Source: Pseudomonas sp. CC6-YY-74 (GTDB taxonomy: Bacteria; Pseudomonadota; Gammaproteobacteria; Pseudomonadales; Pseudomonadaceae). Taken from it: a stretch of DNA of 64,000 nt. Position numbers and translations under genes: made by a program. The stretch lies in the NCBI RefSeq assembly GCF_002025205.1, contig NZ_CP019947.1, positions 3,634,001-3,698,000 of the forward strand. The letters are read 5' to 3'. Below, in pieces: positions 1-12,400 of the stretch. The notes under the pieces were generated by a model. That model did not search any database, was not told the origin of the DNA, and worked only from the letters and a program-made list of their open reading frames with translations. How positions within the stretch are numbered: position 1 is the stretch's first letter; each line of letters starts with the position of its first letter.

Positions 1-1029
1 GTGGCGATCCACGGCAACAAGAGCCAGAACGCTCGCACCAAAGCCCTGGCCGACTTCAAGGCCGGCGCCGTGCGGATCATGGTTGCCACCGATATCGCCG
101 CCCGCGGCCTGGACATCGACCAACTGCCGCACGTGGTCAACTTCGAGCTGCCAAACATCGAGGAAGACTACGTTCACCGCATCGGCCGTACTGGTCGCGC
201 CGGGCGTAGTGGCGAGGCGATCTCGCTGGTCGCTCCCGATGAAGAAAAACTGCTCAAGGGCATCGAGCGGATGACCAAGCAGAAAATCGCCGATGGCGAC
301 CTGCTCGGTTTCGACGCCAGCACGGTCGAGGCGGAGCGCCCGGAAGTGCGCGAGCCGCAGAAGCCGCGCCAACCCCGCGGTGCCAAGCCTGAAGGCGAAC
401 GCCACGGCGGCGGGCGCAAGGACAAGGGCAAGGACAGCGGCAAGGCCAAGCCCCAGGCCGCCCGTTCGCAGCAGCCGCGCAGCGCTCAACCCGGCCGCGC
501 TGCGGCGCCGGCAGTACCCGCCCTGCCACCGGATCGGGCACCGGATGAGTTCCGCGACGACGAAATCGATAACTTTGGTAATCGGGCCGACTATGTCAGC
601 CCGAACCAGAACAAGCAGCAGAACCGTGGCCGTCGGCCCGGTGCGCCTGCTTCGGGTCCTAACGCCAGCAATGCTGCTGGCCAAGCCCCACGCACACCCA
701 GCAAAAACCCACGCAGCGGTGCAGGCGCCGGTACTGGCGCTACAGCCAACCAAGGCAAACGCCAGGGTTCGGGCGGTCAAGGACGCAATGCCTCCGGCCG
801 CGCCCGTCCGCCGCGCGACTCGCGTGAAACCACCACCTCGCTCAACCGCGATGAACTGCCACGCAAAGAGGGTCCGGTAAAGAGCCCTAGTGACAAGCAG
901 CCGGTGATCGTGCACAAAGGTTCGCGCAGCACTGAGCGCTTCCCGACGCCCGAGCAACTCGACCAGCTGCCAAGCAGTCGTCCGCGCGGCGAGAAGCCTG
1001 CCCTGCTGACGCGTAATCGCGAAAGCTAA
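1..1029 (+). CDS. rhlE: DEAD-box RNA helicase, C-terminal part (RhlE family), cut by window edge
   Basis: ATP-dependent RNA helicase of the RhlE group, acting on structured RNA and mRNA turnover in the cytoplasm. Only the 3' end is present; the first codon (GTG) is internal to helicase domain 2. Visible helicase motifs are the V-type [11 protein letters not shown] (about residues 29-39) and the VI-type [11 protein letters not shown] (about 59-69). The Q motif, Walker A and DEAD box lie outside the window. From about residue 110 the protein becomes a long Arg/Gly/Pro/Gln-rich, probably disordered tail of over 200 residues, expected for an RNA-binding extension. By gene order it should be the ortholog of P. 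aeruginosa RhlE2 (from memory). It ends in a strong hairpin terminator. Confidence 0.93.
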   Translation: MAIHGNKSQNARTKALADFKAGAVRIMVATDIAARGLDIDQLPHVVNFELPNIEEDYVHRIGRTGRAGRSGEAISLVAPDEEKLLKGIERMTKQKIADGDLLGFDASTVEAERPEVREPQKPRQPRGAKPEGERHGGGRKDKGKDSGKAKPQAARSQQPRSAQPGRAAAPAVPALPPDRAPDEFRDDEIDNFGNRADYVSPNQNKQQNRGRRPGAPASGPNASNAAGQAPRTPSKNPRSGAGAGTGATANQGKRQGSGGQGRNASGRARPPRDSRETTTSLNRDELPRKEGPVKSPSDKQPVIVHKGSRSTERFPTPEQLDQLPSSRPRGEKPALLTRNRES

Positions 1030-1040
1030 GCAGCACGCTT

Positions 1041-1076
1041 AACGACAACGCCGACCTCAGGGTCGGCGTTGTCGTT
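1041..1076 (+). terminator. Hairpin terminator after the helicase gene
   Basis: Perfect 16-bp stem (AACGACAACGCCGACC and its complement) with a TCAG loop, 11 bases after the helicase stop codon. No long T-run follows on the plus strand, only a short TTT. The inner 24 bases recur as their exact reverse complement 15 bases downstream. Confidence 0.8.
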
Positions 1077-1087
1077 TCTGCACCTGC

Positions 1088-1114
1088 AAAAACGCCGACC
1101 CTGAGGTCGGCGTT
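1088..1114 (-). terminator. Rho-independent terminator of the yceI-side operon
   Basis: Ten-bp perfect stem (AACGCCGACC and complement) with a 4-base loop. Read on the minus strand it runs directly into TTTTT. It lies 22 bases beyond the yceI stop codon, so it closes the cytochrome b561-yceI transcript. Confidence 0.85.
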
Positions 1115-1136
1115 CTGGGGAAGCAGCGTGGCTGGC

Positions 1137-1715
1137 TTACTGGCGCACGCCTTCCACCGAGATGATCAGCTCAACTTCCGCGGAAGCCGGGCCAAGATCC
1201 TTCTCGATTTCGAAGTCTTTCAGCTTGAGCATGGTGCTGCCTGCAAAGCCGGCACGATAGCCGCCCCACGGGTCATCGCCCTGGCCAATGAACGTGGCGG
1301 CGATCACCACCGGCTTGGTCACGCCATTGAGGGTCAGGTTACCGGTGATATCGGCCGTACCTTCGCCCGTGGATTTAACCGCCGTGGACGCGAAGGTCGC
1401 AGTCGGGTGCTTGCCGACATTAAGGAAGTCGCCGCTGCGGATGTGCTTGTCGCGCTCGGCGTGGTTGGTGTCGACGCTCTGGGTGTTGAGCGTGACATTA
1501 ACCTTGCTGGCTTCCGGGTTCTTGTCGTCGAAGCTGAAGCTGCCGTCGAAGTCCTTGAAGGTGCCGTACAGCCAGCTGTAACCCAGGTGGCTGATCTTGA
1601 AATTGACGAAAGCGTGCTGACCTTGCTTGTCGATGGCGTAATCGGCGGCCATGGCATGGCCAGCACTGAGCAGAGCGGAACCGAGAGCCAGGGCGGCGAG
1701 GGTTTTCTTCAACAT
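1137..1715 (-). CDS. YceI family periplasmic lipid-binding protein
   Basis: 192-residue secreted protein of the YceI family, a lipocalin-like beta-barrel that binds isoprenoid-type lipids; the physiological role is usually unclear. The start is the ATG at 1715, preceded by TAAGGAGAT. A longer reading frame exists but lacks a ribosome site. Residues 1-23 form a classical signal peptide ending AGHAMA, followed by the family's opening [20 protein letters not shown] and the conserved [14 protein letters not shown] strand. It follows the cytochrome b561 gene by 64 bases on the same strand, the common b561-YceI pairing, which suggests a shared role in membrane redox or quinone chemistry (inference). 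Confidence 0.93.
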   Translation of the reverse strand: MLKKTLAALALGSALLSAGHAMAADYAIDKQGQHAFVNFKISHLGYSWLYGTFKDFDGSFSFDDKNPEASKVNVTLNTQSVDTNHAERDKHIRSGDFLNVGKHPTATFASTAVKSTGEGTADITGNLTLNGVTKPVVIAATFIGQGDDPWGGYRAGFAGSTMLKLKDFEIEKDLGPASAEVELIISVEGVRQ

Positions 1716-1779
1716 GGGCAATCTCCTTATGAGGTTGAATAATTCGGCACGCGGGTCATTCCACGCACCAGAAAAGGTG

Positions 1780-2325
1780 TCAGCGACCAAACATGCGGGT
1801 CAGCGTGCGGTCACGGTCGATAAAGTGATGTTTCAGAGCGGCCAGTGCATGGATAGCGGCGAAAATCACCAGGGCCCAGCCAAGGTATTCATGCACCAGG
1901 CCGGCCACATCTTCCTGATCGGGAATGCTGGTGAGGGTCGCCGGCACCTCGAACCAGCCGAATACCTCGATACCCCGGCCATCGGCGGTAGAAATCAGGT
2001 AGCCGGCTAGCATCAACACGAACAATCCCAGATAGAGAAAGGTGTGACCGAACTTGGCGCCCAGTCGGGTTAGCCGACTGTGATTGGCCAGGCTGGCCGG
2101 CGCCGGGCTGAGCCAGCGCCAGAGCATGCGCCCGAGCATCACGGCGAACAGCAGGATGCCGATGCTCTTGTGCAGGTCCGGCGCGCTCTTGTACCAGCCA
2201 CTGTAGTAATCCAGGCCGACCATCCAGTAGCCCAGCCCGAACAGGCCAAAGACCGCCAGCGCCACCAGCCAATGCAAGGCAATGCTGATCAAACCGTAAT
2301 GGGAGGGGGTGTTACGCCACTGCAT
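1780..2325 (-). CDS. Cytochrome b561 family membrane protein
   Basis: 181-residue di-haem cytochrome b561, an inner-membrane electron-transfer protein. About four transmembrane helices are visible (roughly residues 11-35, 52-68, 92-110 and 143-163). Histidines suitable as haem ligands sit in the helices: H18 in [13 protein letters not shown]52 in the [11 protein letters not shown] segment, H143-H144 in VHEYLGW and the H158-type in [15 protein letters not shown]. Length and start (ATG at 2325) match the family. It is the first gene of a two-gene minus-strand unit with yceI and diverges from bioA across about 300 bases. Confidence 0.92.
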   Translation of the reverse strand: MQWRNTPSHYGLISIALHWLVALAVFGLFGLGYWMVGLDYYSGWYKSAPDLHKSIGILLFAVMLGRMLWRWLSPAPASLANHSRLTRLGAKFGHTFLYLGLFVLMLAGYLISTADGRGIEVFGWFEVPATLTSIPDQEDVAGLVHEYLGWALVIFAAIHALAALKHHFIDRDRTLTRMFGR

Positions 2326-2623
2326 CGAGAAGGCTCCGCACAGAAAGTTCGCTAAAAAAATGATCCGGCAAGGGTAGCGGCAAATCTATCGATTAAAAGC
2401 GGAATTTTTCGCTTTGAAATATCGGGAAATACGATGATTAAACCAGGGATTTTATCCAACTCAGTTGGTACACAAGGCTCGCCGGAAGTTCAGGCAACGC
2501 CTACCGACGGCCTGCCAGAGCGGATGACCGGTGTCGCCGCGCTCGGCGAGCCGGCCGACTGTAGCGCACATGGGCAGGGAGGCATCTGATAGGCTTGCCG
2601 CAGATGATTGGGAGAGTGTTTCG

Positions 2624-4030
<1,407 letters not shown>

Positions 4031-4058
4031 ACGTGGCGCAGGGTTTATTACGCTTCAC

Positions 4059-4089
4059 CCATCCACCCTGGCGACACTGCGGTGGATGG
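4059..4089. repeat. REP-like hairpin between bioA and rsmE
   Basis: Inverted repeat with 9-bp arms CCATCCACC and GGTGGATGG and a 13-base loop, preceded by TTACGCTTCACC. It resembles the short palindromic intergenic repeats common in Pseudomonas. It may also act as a weak terminator for bioA; no T-run follows. Confidence 0.5.
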
Positions 4090-4163
4090 AAAGAGCGCCG
4101 GATAGCGGTGCGCACAGCGCAGCCTAGCGCTAGAATTTACGCCTTTGCCTCAGGTTCGCCCCT

Positions 4164-4883
4164 ATGCGCCTTTCCCGCTTCTTTGTCGACGCCCCACTCG
4201 CTCTCGGTCAGCAAGAGCTGCCAGAAGCCCAGGCCCACTACATCGCCCGCGTACTGCGTCATACGGCTGGCGATGCCGTGCAACTGTTCGACGGCAGCGG
4301 CAACGAGTTTCTCGGCGAGCTGATCGAGGTCGGCAAAAAGAACGTGCGCGTCGAGTTGCGTGAAGTCTTCGCCGGTCTGGCCGAATCGCCGCTGCACATC
4401 CATCTGGGCCAGGGCCTGTCACGTGGCGAGCGCATGGACTGGGCGATCCAGAAGGCCTGCGAACTGGGGGCCAATGCCATCACCCCGATTGTCAGCGAGC
4501 GGTGCGAGGTGCGCCTGAAAGACGAGCGTGCCGACAAGCGCATGGCCCATTGGCGCCAGGTGGCAATCAGTGCCTGCGAGCAGTGCGGTCGCTCGCTGAT
4601 TCCGGTCATCCACCCACCGCTCGGCCTGGCCGACTGGCTCGGCCTGGTCGAGGCGGACTTGAAGCTGGTGCTGCACCCGGTTGCCGAGCCGCTGGCCAGC
4701 CACGGCAAACCGCAGTCGTTGGCCTTTCTAATCGGCCCGGAAGGCGGTTTGGCGGATGCTGAAGTGACGCACGCTAAAAATGCCGGTTTCCACGCCGCAC
4801 GCCTGGGGCCGCGGGTACTGCGCACGGAAACCGCACCGGTGGTGGCGCTCAGCGTGGCGCAGCAATTGTGGGGAGATTTCTAA
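4164..4883 (+). CDS. rsmE: 16S rRNA (uracil-1498-N3)-methyltransferase
   Basis: 239-residue SPOUT-class methyltransferase that modifies U1498 of 16S rRNA in the assembled 30S subunit. The N-terminal PUA-like domain begins MRLSRFFVDAPL. The C-terminal knot region shows the hallmark signatures IGPEGGLADAEV and LGPRVLRTETAPVVALS, the SAM-binding trefoil. Length is typical. It converges on chpC with only 31 bases between stop codons. In P. aeruginosa, as I remember it, chpD and chpE separate the chp cluster from this region; they are not here. Confidence 0.95.
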   Translation: MRLSRFFVDAPLALGQQELPEAQAHYIARVLRHTAGDAVQLFDGSGNEFLGELIEVGKKNVRVELREVFAGLAESPLHIHLGQGLSRGERMDWAIQKACELGANAITPIVSERCEVRLKDERADKRMAHWRQVAISACEQCGRSLIPVIHPPLGLADWLGLVEADLKLVLHPVAEPLASHGKPQSLAFLIGPEGGLADAEVTHAKNAGFHAARLGPRVLRTETAPVVALSVAQQLWGDF

Positions 4884-4914
4884 AAGACGCGAGGGTGGGC
4901 CGGGCGGCGATCCC

Positions 4915-5385
4915 TCAGATCAACCCGGCATCCGCCAGTTTCTGCTCCAGGCCAATCAGGTCGGGAATCTTCAGCACATTCTCGCCAATGACCACCGCAT
5001 CCAGCTCCAGAGGCGACAGCGGCACGTCGGCACGCAGCAGCTCGGTACCGACCTTTATCGAACGCGGAATGCCCTGGACCAACAGGGCGATGAACTTGAC
5101 CTTGGCGCGCCCGCCGAGGGCGTTGATGATCGCCACGCGCGCAGTGGAACCGACCTGCGCCTGGCCGTCGGAGGCCGCCTCGAACGACAACAGCGGCAAA
5201 CTCAAGTCACGCCAGCTAACCTGACCGAGAAACCAGGCCGGCATGCCGGCACTGACTTGCGGTGCGCGATAGGCAACCAGCTCGGCGACTGCCACGTTAG
5301 GCAGCAACAGGGTGCGATCGGCCAGTGGCACCTGCAGCGCAGTCAGGCTGTTGACGGTATTCGGGGTGGCGACTACTTGGCTCAT
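4915..5385 (-). CDS. chpC: CheW-like scaffold protein ChpC of the Pil-Chp system
   Basis: 156-residue CheW-domain protein, the last gene of the Pil-Chp chemosensory operon. CheW proteins couple receptors to the histidine kinase at the cell pole. The start is ATG 5385, giving MSQVVATPNTVNSL, seven bases after the chpB stop; the longer open frame upstream is the chpB shadow. The fold is recognisable from LLLPNVAVAELV, PAWFLGQVSWRDLSLPLLSF, ARVAIINALGG and KFIALLVQG. In relatives ChpC is one of two CheW proteins (with PilI) and is needed for fewer signals. Confidence 0.92.
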   Translation of the reverse strand: MSQVVATPNTVNSLTALQVPLADRTLLLPNVAVAELVAYRAPQVSAGMPAWFLGQVSWRDLSLPLLSFEAASDGQAQVGSTARVAIINALGGRAKVKFIALLVQGIPRSIKVGTELLRADVPLSPLELDAVVIGENVLKIPDLIGLEQKLADAGLI

Positions 5386-5392
5386 GAAAAGG

Positions 5393-6454
5393 CTATGCCC
5401 CAGTGATCTGTTGTATGGGTTGAAGCGCTTCGGGTTCACTGCACTGCTCGGCCAGATGATTGACCAGCCCTGCGGCCAGCTCCCGCGGGTCGCCGCTGAA
5501 GCTGCTGTATCCGCCCTCGCGCAGGCTGTCCGGCATGCTCGGGCAGACGCAAGTATCGGCACGCTGAGTCCAAATGGCGCCACCTTGGCGCCGCACATAG
5601 GCCGCTGCGGCGCTGCCATCGCTGCCCATGCCACTGAACGCAATGACACCGCAAAGCCCGGCATAATGCTTAGCCAGATTGAGCATCATCTGATCGATCG
5701 ACGGACTGTAGGGTTCCGGCCAGGCACGCTCGCTGATGTGCATGGTTCCTTCATCACTGAAGCCCAGCTCGCGACTGATCGGCACCACCACCACCTCGCC
5801 GCAGCGCACCGAATCGCCGTGACGCGCCGGATTGACACGCCATTGGCTATGGCGTCCGACCGCCTGCGGCAGCACCGACTCGAAACTGGGGTCGATATGC
5901 TGGGCATAGACAAACCCAACCGGCAAACCACCAGGCAAGGCGTCGAGGAAAGCCTTGATCGCTGCCGGGCCGCCGAGCGAAGCGGCCAGCAGCCAGACCT
6001 GCCGGGCCGGCTCACCGACCACCAGCGGCGTATCTGCGAGCACCTGTGGCAGATCCAGACGAGTTGGCCGCTGTGCCTCGGCCAGTAACGCCTGGAGACT
6101 GGGTCCTACCGCTTGCGATGGGTCGCCGATCAGCTTCTTCAACTTGCCAAACAGGCGTCGTTCCCAACGCGGGTAGTTTTCCGAATGCCGCTCCGGGGCA
6201 TGCCCCTCGCCAAACAAGATCGGCACGCAGGCGCTTTCCATCAGGTTGTCGACCAGCGGAAAATCCTCGGACTGAGCCAGATCGACCAGCCACAGGTCGG
6301 TCTCGCAAGCCGTCAGCGTTGCTTCATCCAGGCGCGCCGGATCACTGTTTAGCACGACCTGATAGCCACTCCCGGTCAACGCCTGCTGCAGCACATGACG
6401 CTGCAGGGAGGTATCGGCAATGACCGCAATACGTGCCACGCTTTTCTCCGTCAT
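5393..6454 (-). CDS. chpB: CheB-like methylesterase of the Pil-Chp system
   Basis: 353-residue receptor methylesterase that removes methyl groups placed by PilK on the receptor PilJ. The C-terminal catalytic domain carries the CheB triad: Ser in LLAASLGGPAAI, His in YAQHIDPSF and Asp in FSGMGSDGS. The N-terminal 110 residues look like a receiver fold (IAVIADTSLQRHVLQQAL) but lack the acidic pocket (ADT rather than DD), so it is probably not phosphorylated. The start overlaps the chpA stop by four bases (ATGA), indicating translational coupling. Confidence 0.94.
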   Translation of the reverse strand: MTEKSVARIAVIADTSLQRHVLQQALTGSGYQVVLNSDPARLDEATLTACETDLWLVDLAQSEDFPLVDNLMESACVPILFGEGHAPERHSENYPRWERRLFGKLKKLIGDPSQAVGPSLQALLAEAQRPTRLDLPQVLADTPLVVGEPARQVWLLAASLGGPAAIKAFLDALPGGLPVGFVYAQHIDPSFESVLPQAVGRHSQWRVNPARHGDSVRCGEVVVVPISRELGFSDEGTMHISERAWPEPYSPSIDQMMLNLAKHYAGLCGVIAFSGMGSDGSAAAAYVRRQGGAIWTQRADTCVCPSMPDSLREGGYSSFSGDPRELAAGLVNHLAEQCSEPEALQPIQQITGA

Positions 6455-9400
6455 GCGCGCGAGTCCGGGTGGCGCTCTACTGGGCGGCGATCCACCAACC
6501 TGGCAATGCTCTCGAGCAATAGCGACTCCTGGTAGGGTTTGCCGAGGTATTCGTTGACGCCAATCGCCAGCGCTCGCTCACGGTGCTTCGCACCGGTACG
6601 CGAAGTGATCATGATGATCGGCAGGTCTTTCAGATGCTCGTCGTGACGCACCAGCGTTGCCACTTCAAAACCGTCCATGCGCGGCATTTCGATGTCCAGC
6701 AACATGATGTCGGGCTTGTGCTCCTGCAGCTGGGAGATGGCGTCGACGCCGTCCTTGGCCGTCAATACGTTCATACCATTACGCTCAAGCAGACGACTGG
6801 TGACCTTGCGTACGGTGACCGAGTCATCCACCACCATGACCAGGGTCGGCCGATCCGCTTCAATTTCCGCGGCAGTCGCCGTGTGGCCAAGCATGCGCGG
6901 ATGCAGTTGATTGAGCAGGTGCGCATGCAGCACGCGGATGGTTGCCAGCAGGTCGAGAATCACCACCACGCGACCGTCACCCAGAATAGTCGCGCCGGAA
7001 ATTCCGTGTACCCCGGCGAACTGCGGCCCGAGGCTCTTCACCACAATCTCGCGGGAACCGGCCAGGGAATCGACTTGCACCGCCACCGCGTGCTCGCTCG
7101 AGCGTACCAGGATCACCGGCAAGGGCAGGCTCTGGCCGACCAGTTTGGGTTGCTGGCCGTTACTCAGCAGGTCACCGAGGTAACGCAACTCGTAGGCCTG
7201 ACCGGCATACTCGAAACGAGGTGTCTCCGCCGCAGCCGAGCCACTCTGATCATAGAGCGCCTCCAGCTCGTAGGGGGAAATCCGCACGATGCCTTCGATG
7301 GTGTTCAGCGGGATGGCATAGAGGTCTTCGCCCGACAGCACCATCAGCGCGCGGTTGACCGACACGGTGAACGGCAGACGAATGGCAAAGCGCGTCCCTT
7401 CGCCCGGTGTCGAGTCGATGCTCATGGAGCCGCCGAGTTGCTTGACCTCGGAATGCACCACGTCCATGCCGACGCCACGCCCGGAAATCTGGGTGACCGC
7501 CTCGGCAGTGGAAAATCCAGCCTCAAGAATGAACTGGAGAATTTCGTGATCGGTCAGATCCGACCCTTGGTCCATCAGGCCACGTTCGATGGCCTTGCGC
7601 CGAACGGCATCGAGCTTGATCCCGCCGCCATCGTCACTGAGGGTCAAGACGATATCACCGCCCTCGCGCCCCAGATTCAGGCGGATAGTGCCCTGCTCCG
7701 GCTTGCCCGCGGCGCGGCGCACCGCCGCCGACTCGATGCCATGGTCGACGGCATTGCGCAACATATGCTCCAGCGGCGCGACAATACGTTCGAGCACGGT
7801 GCGGTCCATCTCGCCGTCGGCATTGCCGAGCACGAATTCGACCTGCTTGCCCAACTCACCAGCAACCTGACGGACAATCCGCCGCAGCCGCGGGACCAGT
7901 CGATCGAAGGGCACCATGCGGGTGCGCATCAAGCCTTCTTGTAGCTCGGTATTGACCCGCGCCTGTTGCAGCAGCAGAGTTTCCGCATCGCGGTTACGCA
8001 TGGCCAGGGTTTCTTTCAGATCAAGCAAGTCGGAGGCCGACTCAAACAGGGCGCGTGAAAGCTGCTGCAACTGCGAATGGCGGTCCATTTCCAGCGGATC
8101 GAAATCCTCGTAACCGGCGCGCTCGGCCTCGGCCTGGTAACGACTGAGGATCTGCGCCTGGGTTTCGATGTCCAGACGGCGCAATTGGTCGCGCACACGG
8201 TCGATGGTCGCTTCCATCTCACTCAGGGTAAAACCAAAATCGCTGACCTGTTGCTCGACCCGACCGCGAAAGATCGAGGTCTCACCGGCCAGGTTAACCA
8301 GGCCTTCGAGCAGTTCCGCCGGCACCTTGACCAGCTCCTGCGGAGCACGTCGCGCGGCAGCTTCCTGCGCGGCTTCCTGCGCACGACGAACGAACGGCAG
8401 GACTTTCGCCACCAGCTCCCGCGCCGGCAGTTCGCTGGCCGCGACTATTGGCGCTAGCAGCCCGGGGACTTTTGCCGCCGTTGCCTCAACGCCAGCCGCA
8501 TTGTCGTCCTCAGCAAAACTGGCTTGTAGACGCTGACGCAGTTGATCGAGTTCTTTCTGCAGCCCCTCGAAACCAGACTGCACATCGAGGAACAGGCTTT
8601 CCGGCCAAGGTGCACCTTGCAGCAGGGCCTCGCTCAGGTGTGCTTCAAGGTCATGGGTCAGGTTGCCCAGGCGATTCTGCCCGGCCAGCCGCGCGCCGCC
8701 CTTGAGGGTATGCAGGACGCGCAACATGTCATCGATAGCCGCGCCATCGTCGCGGCTCTGGTCCCAACGGCCCATGGCTGCTTCCATCGACTCCAACAGG
8801 TCGTCGGCCTCCTCCAGAAAGATGTCGAGGATGTCCGACTCGTCATCGTCCTGCCCCTGGTTTTCCGCGACTGCCTTGAGCTGTACGGCAGACGGTATGC
8901 TCAGTTGTTGCTCCGGGTTGGCGCGAAAATGCTTGATCGTCTCGATCAGCGCATCGCCATCGGGCACCGCGCGTTTGCCACGCACCGCATCGAGCATCTC
9001 GGCCAGGCGATCGTGGCAAGTCTGGAGCAGGTCGAACAGCTCCTGACTAGGACGCAGCCGACCATCACCGAGCCCTTCGTAAAGGAATTCGAGTTCATGG
9101 GCAAGATCGCCAATCTCGCGTACTTCCGCCATTCGTGCACCACCCTTGAGGGTGTGCAGATCGCGCTGCAGGGCTTCCAGTTCGAGGCTGTTGTCGACGT
9201 CATCCATCCAACGCAGCAGGGCCGCGCCAGAGCTGTCGATAATATCGAAACCCTCCTCGAGGAAGATGTCCACCAGCTCCTGATCGGGCTGATCCTCGAG
9301 TTGTGCTGCCGCGGGTATATCAGCATCGGTTACTGCAGGCACTGCGAGGCCCTGCGGCTCGGTCTCAGCAAGATCCTGCCCAGCGTCTGCCTCAAGGTCC

Positions 9401-12400
9401 GTCTCCAGACTCAGCTCGATTGCGTCCTCACTGTGCAGCGATGACGCCAGCACGTCTTCATCCTCAACCTCACGCTCGGCTTCGGCTTCGGCTTCGGCTT
9501 CGGCTTCGGCTTCGGCTTCGGCTTCGGCTTCGGCTTCGGCTTCGGCTTCGAGATCATCCTCGGCGGCCGTGGCCGCAGCTGACAAGCTCTGCGCGCCACC
9601 ACCCTGACGGAAGCGACGAATCGCCTCGATCAGTTCGTGCGGCAGCTGCAACTCAGCCTGATTTTGTAGCTGCTCCAGCAACATGGCCAGGCAGTCGTGG
9701 CTTTGCTGCAGCAGAGCGACGAGCGCCGGGGAATGGCTGAAGCGCCGATCCACCAAGCCTTCGTACAAGGACTCCAGCTCATGGGCGAGGTCGCCAATCG
9801 GACGGATTTCGGCCATCCTTGCGCCACCCTTGAGGGTGTGCAAATCGCGCTGCAGGGACGACAGGGCGGCCTTGTTGTCCGGCTCGGCGCTCCAGCGCTG
9901 CAGCGCCTGACCAGCGCTTTCGAGGATATCCACGGCTTCCTCGAGAAATATCTCGACCATTTCCGCGTCGAGCACCTCATGACCGGGGAGCGCAGCAGCA
10001 TGCTCAGGCATGCAGCCGGCGTCCTCATCGACCTGCAACTCGACTGCCGTCACTGTCTCGCCGTCGTTCTCCCGCGCCCAGGGCGTCTGCTCGATCGCCG
10101 CAGTAGCGGCATCCAACTCGACGGGTTCCTGACCCGCCTGACCTTCCGTGGACAACAGTGCCAGTGCGCGCGGATCCAGCGCTTCGCCGAGCAAAACCCG
10201 CAACGCCTCGACCCGCGCAGGCTCGGCGCTGACCTGGAGGCCGGCGGCGACCTGATCCATCATGTTGATCAGTGCTTCATGCGCCTGTTCCGCCTCGCTG
10301 AAGAAGCGTTCACTGACCGCCAGGCTGCCTTCTTCCACGGCACCATAGAGGTCGAGCAGGGCTTCACAGAGTTCATCGATCTGCGGCAATTCGGCCATTT
10401 CCGCGCCGCGCCCCAGGGTCGTCAACTCGTCCAGCAAGGCACTCAATTCCTGACGATCGGACGGGTGCTCGCGCCAGCGCCGCAGCAAAGCCTCGGCATC
10501 CAGCAGGATATCCATGCCCTCGGCGAGGAAAATGCCGATCAGCTGCGGATCGCGGGTTTCGCCCTGCCCGCTCTGGCGACTGCTTTGCGCGGCTTCGAGG
10601 CGATCCTGATGCAGTTTGTGCGCACGCTCGAGGAACTCCGGCGCACCGGGCAAAGGAGCCAGCGGCTGAGTTTCCAACTGCGCCAGGCCCAGACGGAACA
10701 GCTTCTCGGCAGCGCTAAATAATTCGGCTTCGGCCAGATCCATCGGGATCAGATTGCTTTTGAATTCCTTGAGCATTTTTTCCAGCGGTGCGGCTATCTC
10801 CGCCACCGGTAGAATCCCGGCCATGTAGGCACTGCCCTTGAGGGTGTGCAAGGCACGCTGCAGGTCGTCGGTGACGGGCTGTGGCAGTTCCTGGGCGCAA
10901 TTGGCAAGAAAACCGACCAGGGTATCGAGGTGGGTTTCGGCTTCGTTGCGGAAAATCTCCAACAGCTGCGGATCGAGGGGCTCTCCATAGAGGGGCTCGC
11001 CATCGAGTACGTCGTCCTGCTCAGCGACTGTCGCAACAGCCTCGGTTTCACCTTCAGGCGGCGCTATAGGGACAGCCGGGGCATCGGCTTTCGCCAGGCT
11101 CTGCCCTTTCGCCAGCGCATGCGCGGTGGCGGCCAACAGGTCGACATCATCGCGCTGGCGCTGGGCCTTGGTGGCGAATTCTTCGACCAGGGCCGGCATC
11201 AGCGCGACCACGTCGGCCACCACCTGCAGCACGTCGGCTGCAGGCTGGATGCTGCGATCGAGCACCCGATTGAGCAGGTTCTCGATCGACCAGCCCAACT
11301 CGCCGATGACCAGCGCCCGAACCATGCGACCGCTGCCCTTGAGGGTGTGGAAGGCGCGGCGGATTTCGATCAAAGCTTCTTTGTTAGCCGGGTCGGCGCA
11401 CCATTGCGGCAGAAACTCGCCGACGGTTTCCAGCACTTCGCCGGCTTCTTCGACGAAGACCTCCATCAATTCTTCATCGAACGACTCTTCATCGGCCGGC
11501 GGTGGCAGCAGACTCGGCGGCACATCGTGAGCCGGCGGATTGATCGCCTGCAGCGGCGCGGCCATGACATCGGCCAGCGACAGCGGCTTGTCGGCCTCGG
11601 GGGCGGGCTCAGCGACCGTCAGCGGCGCACTCGGCAGTTCAACCTCGGGCACGCCCAGCGATACCAGCTCGGCCTCATCCCAATGGCCAGGGCTGTCCAG
11701 CTCGTCCAGACTCGGCTCTTCCTGTTGTATCTCGTCCAACTGCATGGCATCGCTGCTGAAGGTAGCCAGTGGCTCTTCGCCGAGATCAAGGGCCGGCAAC
11801 GCTTCGATTGCCGGCGACTCGAACTGCAGATCGAGCGCCAGTGGATCAGCTTCCAGCGGGGCAAGGCTGCAACCGTCATCGTCAAGTGGCTGCGGGGCCT
11901 CGACCATCGCAGTGCCGGGATCGCCGAGCTCGCCGCTCGGCTCCTCGAGCGGCGCGGGTTCGACCTGCGCCTCCGGTTCAAGAGCCTCGGCCTCGGCCGG
12001 CTCATCGACCAGTACGTCTAGGTCATGCAGAGGGTCGGCAAGCGGTGCGAAATCTTCTTGCCGTGGCTCGAGCGCATCGAGAATCGAAGGTTTTTCTTTC
12101 AGTGGATAGCCGAGACTTGCCAGGCTTTCCTCGGCCACATCGAGAATCAGGTCACCCTGACTGCCATGGTCTTCGGCCAGCCGCTCGAGGTAGTACTCGA
12201 CGCTGGTGATGGCATCGGCCAAGGTGTCCAGGCTCTGCCAGTTCGGCACGGCCTTGCGCGCCAGCAGCTGTTCCTGAATATAGCGATTGCAGGCATTCAA
12301 CAGATCCGCGGCTCGCGCCAGCGGAATCATGGCCAGGCCGCCACGCACCTGGGTCAGCAGCGCCGGCACACGCGCCAGGTGCTCGTGATTCCACTGCGAG

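Noticed and set aside
2326..2623. BirA operator upstream of bioA
   Set aside because: No TTGTAAACC-spacer-GGTTTACAA dyad is present; only loose matches.
9481..9546. The tandem TTCGGC tract as a CRISPR-like array
   Set aside because: Six-base units without spacers, in frame inside chpA.
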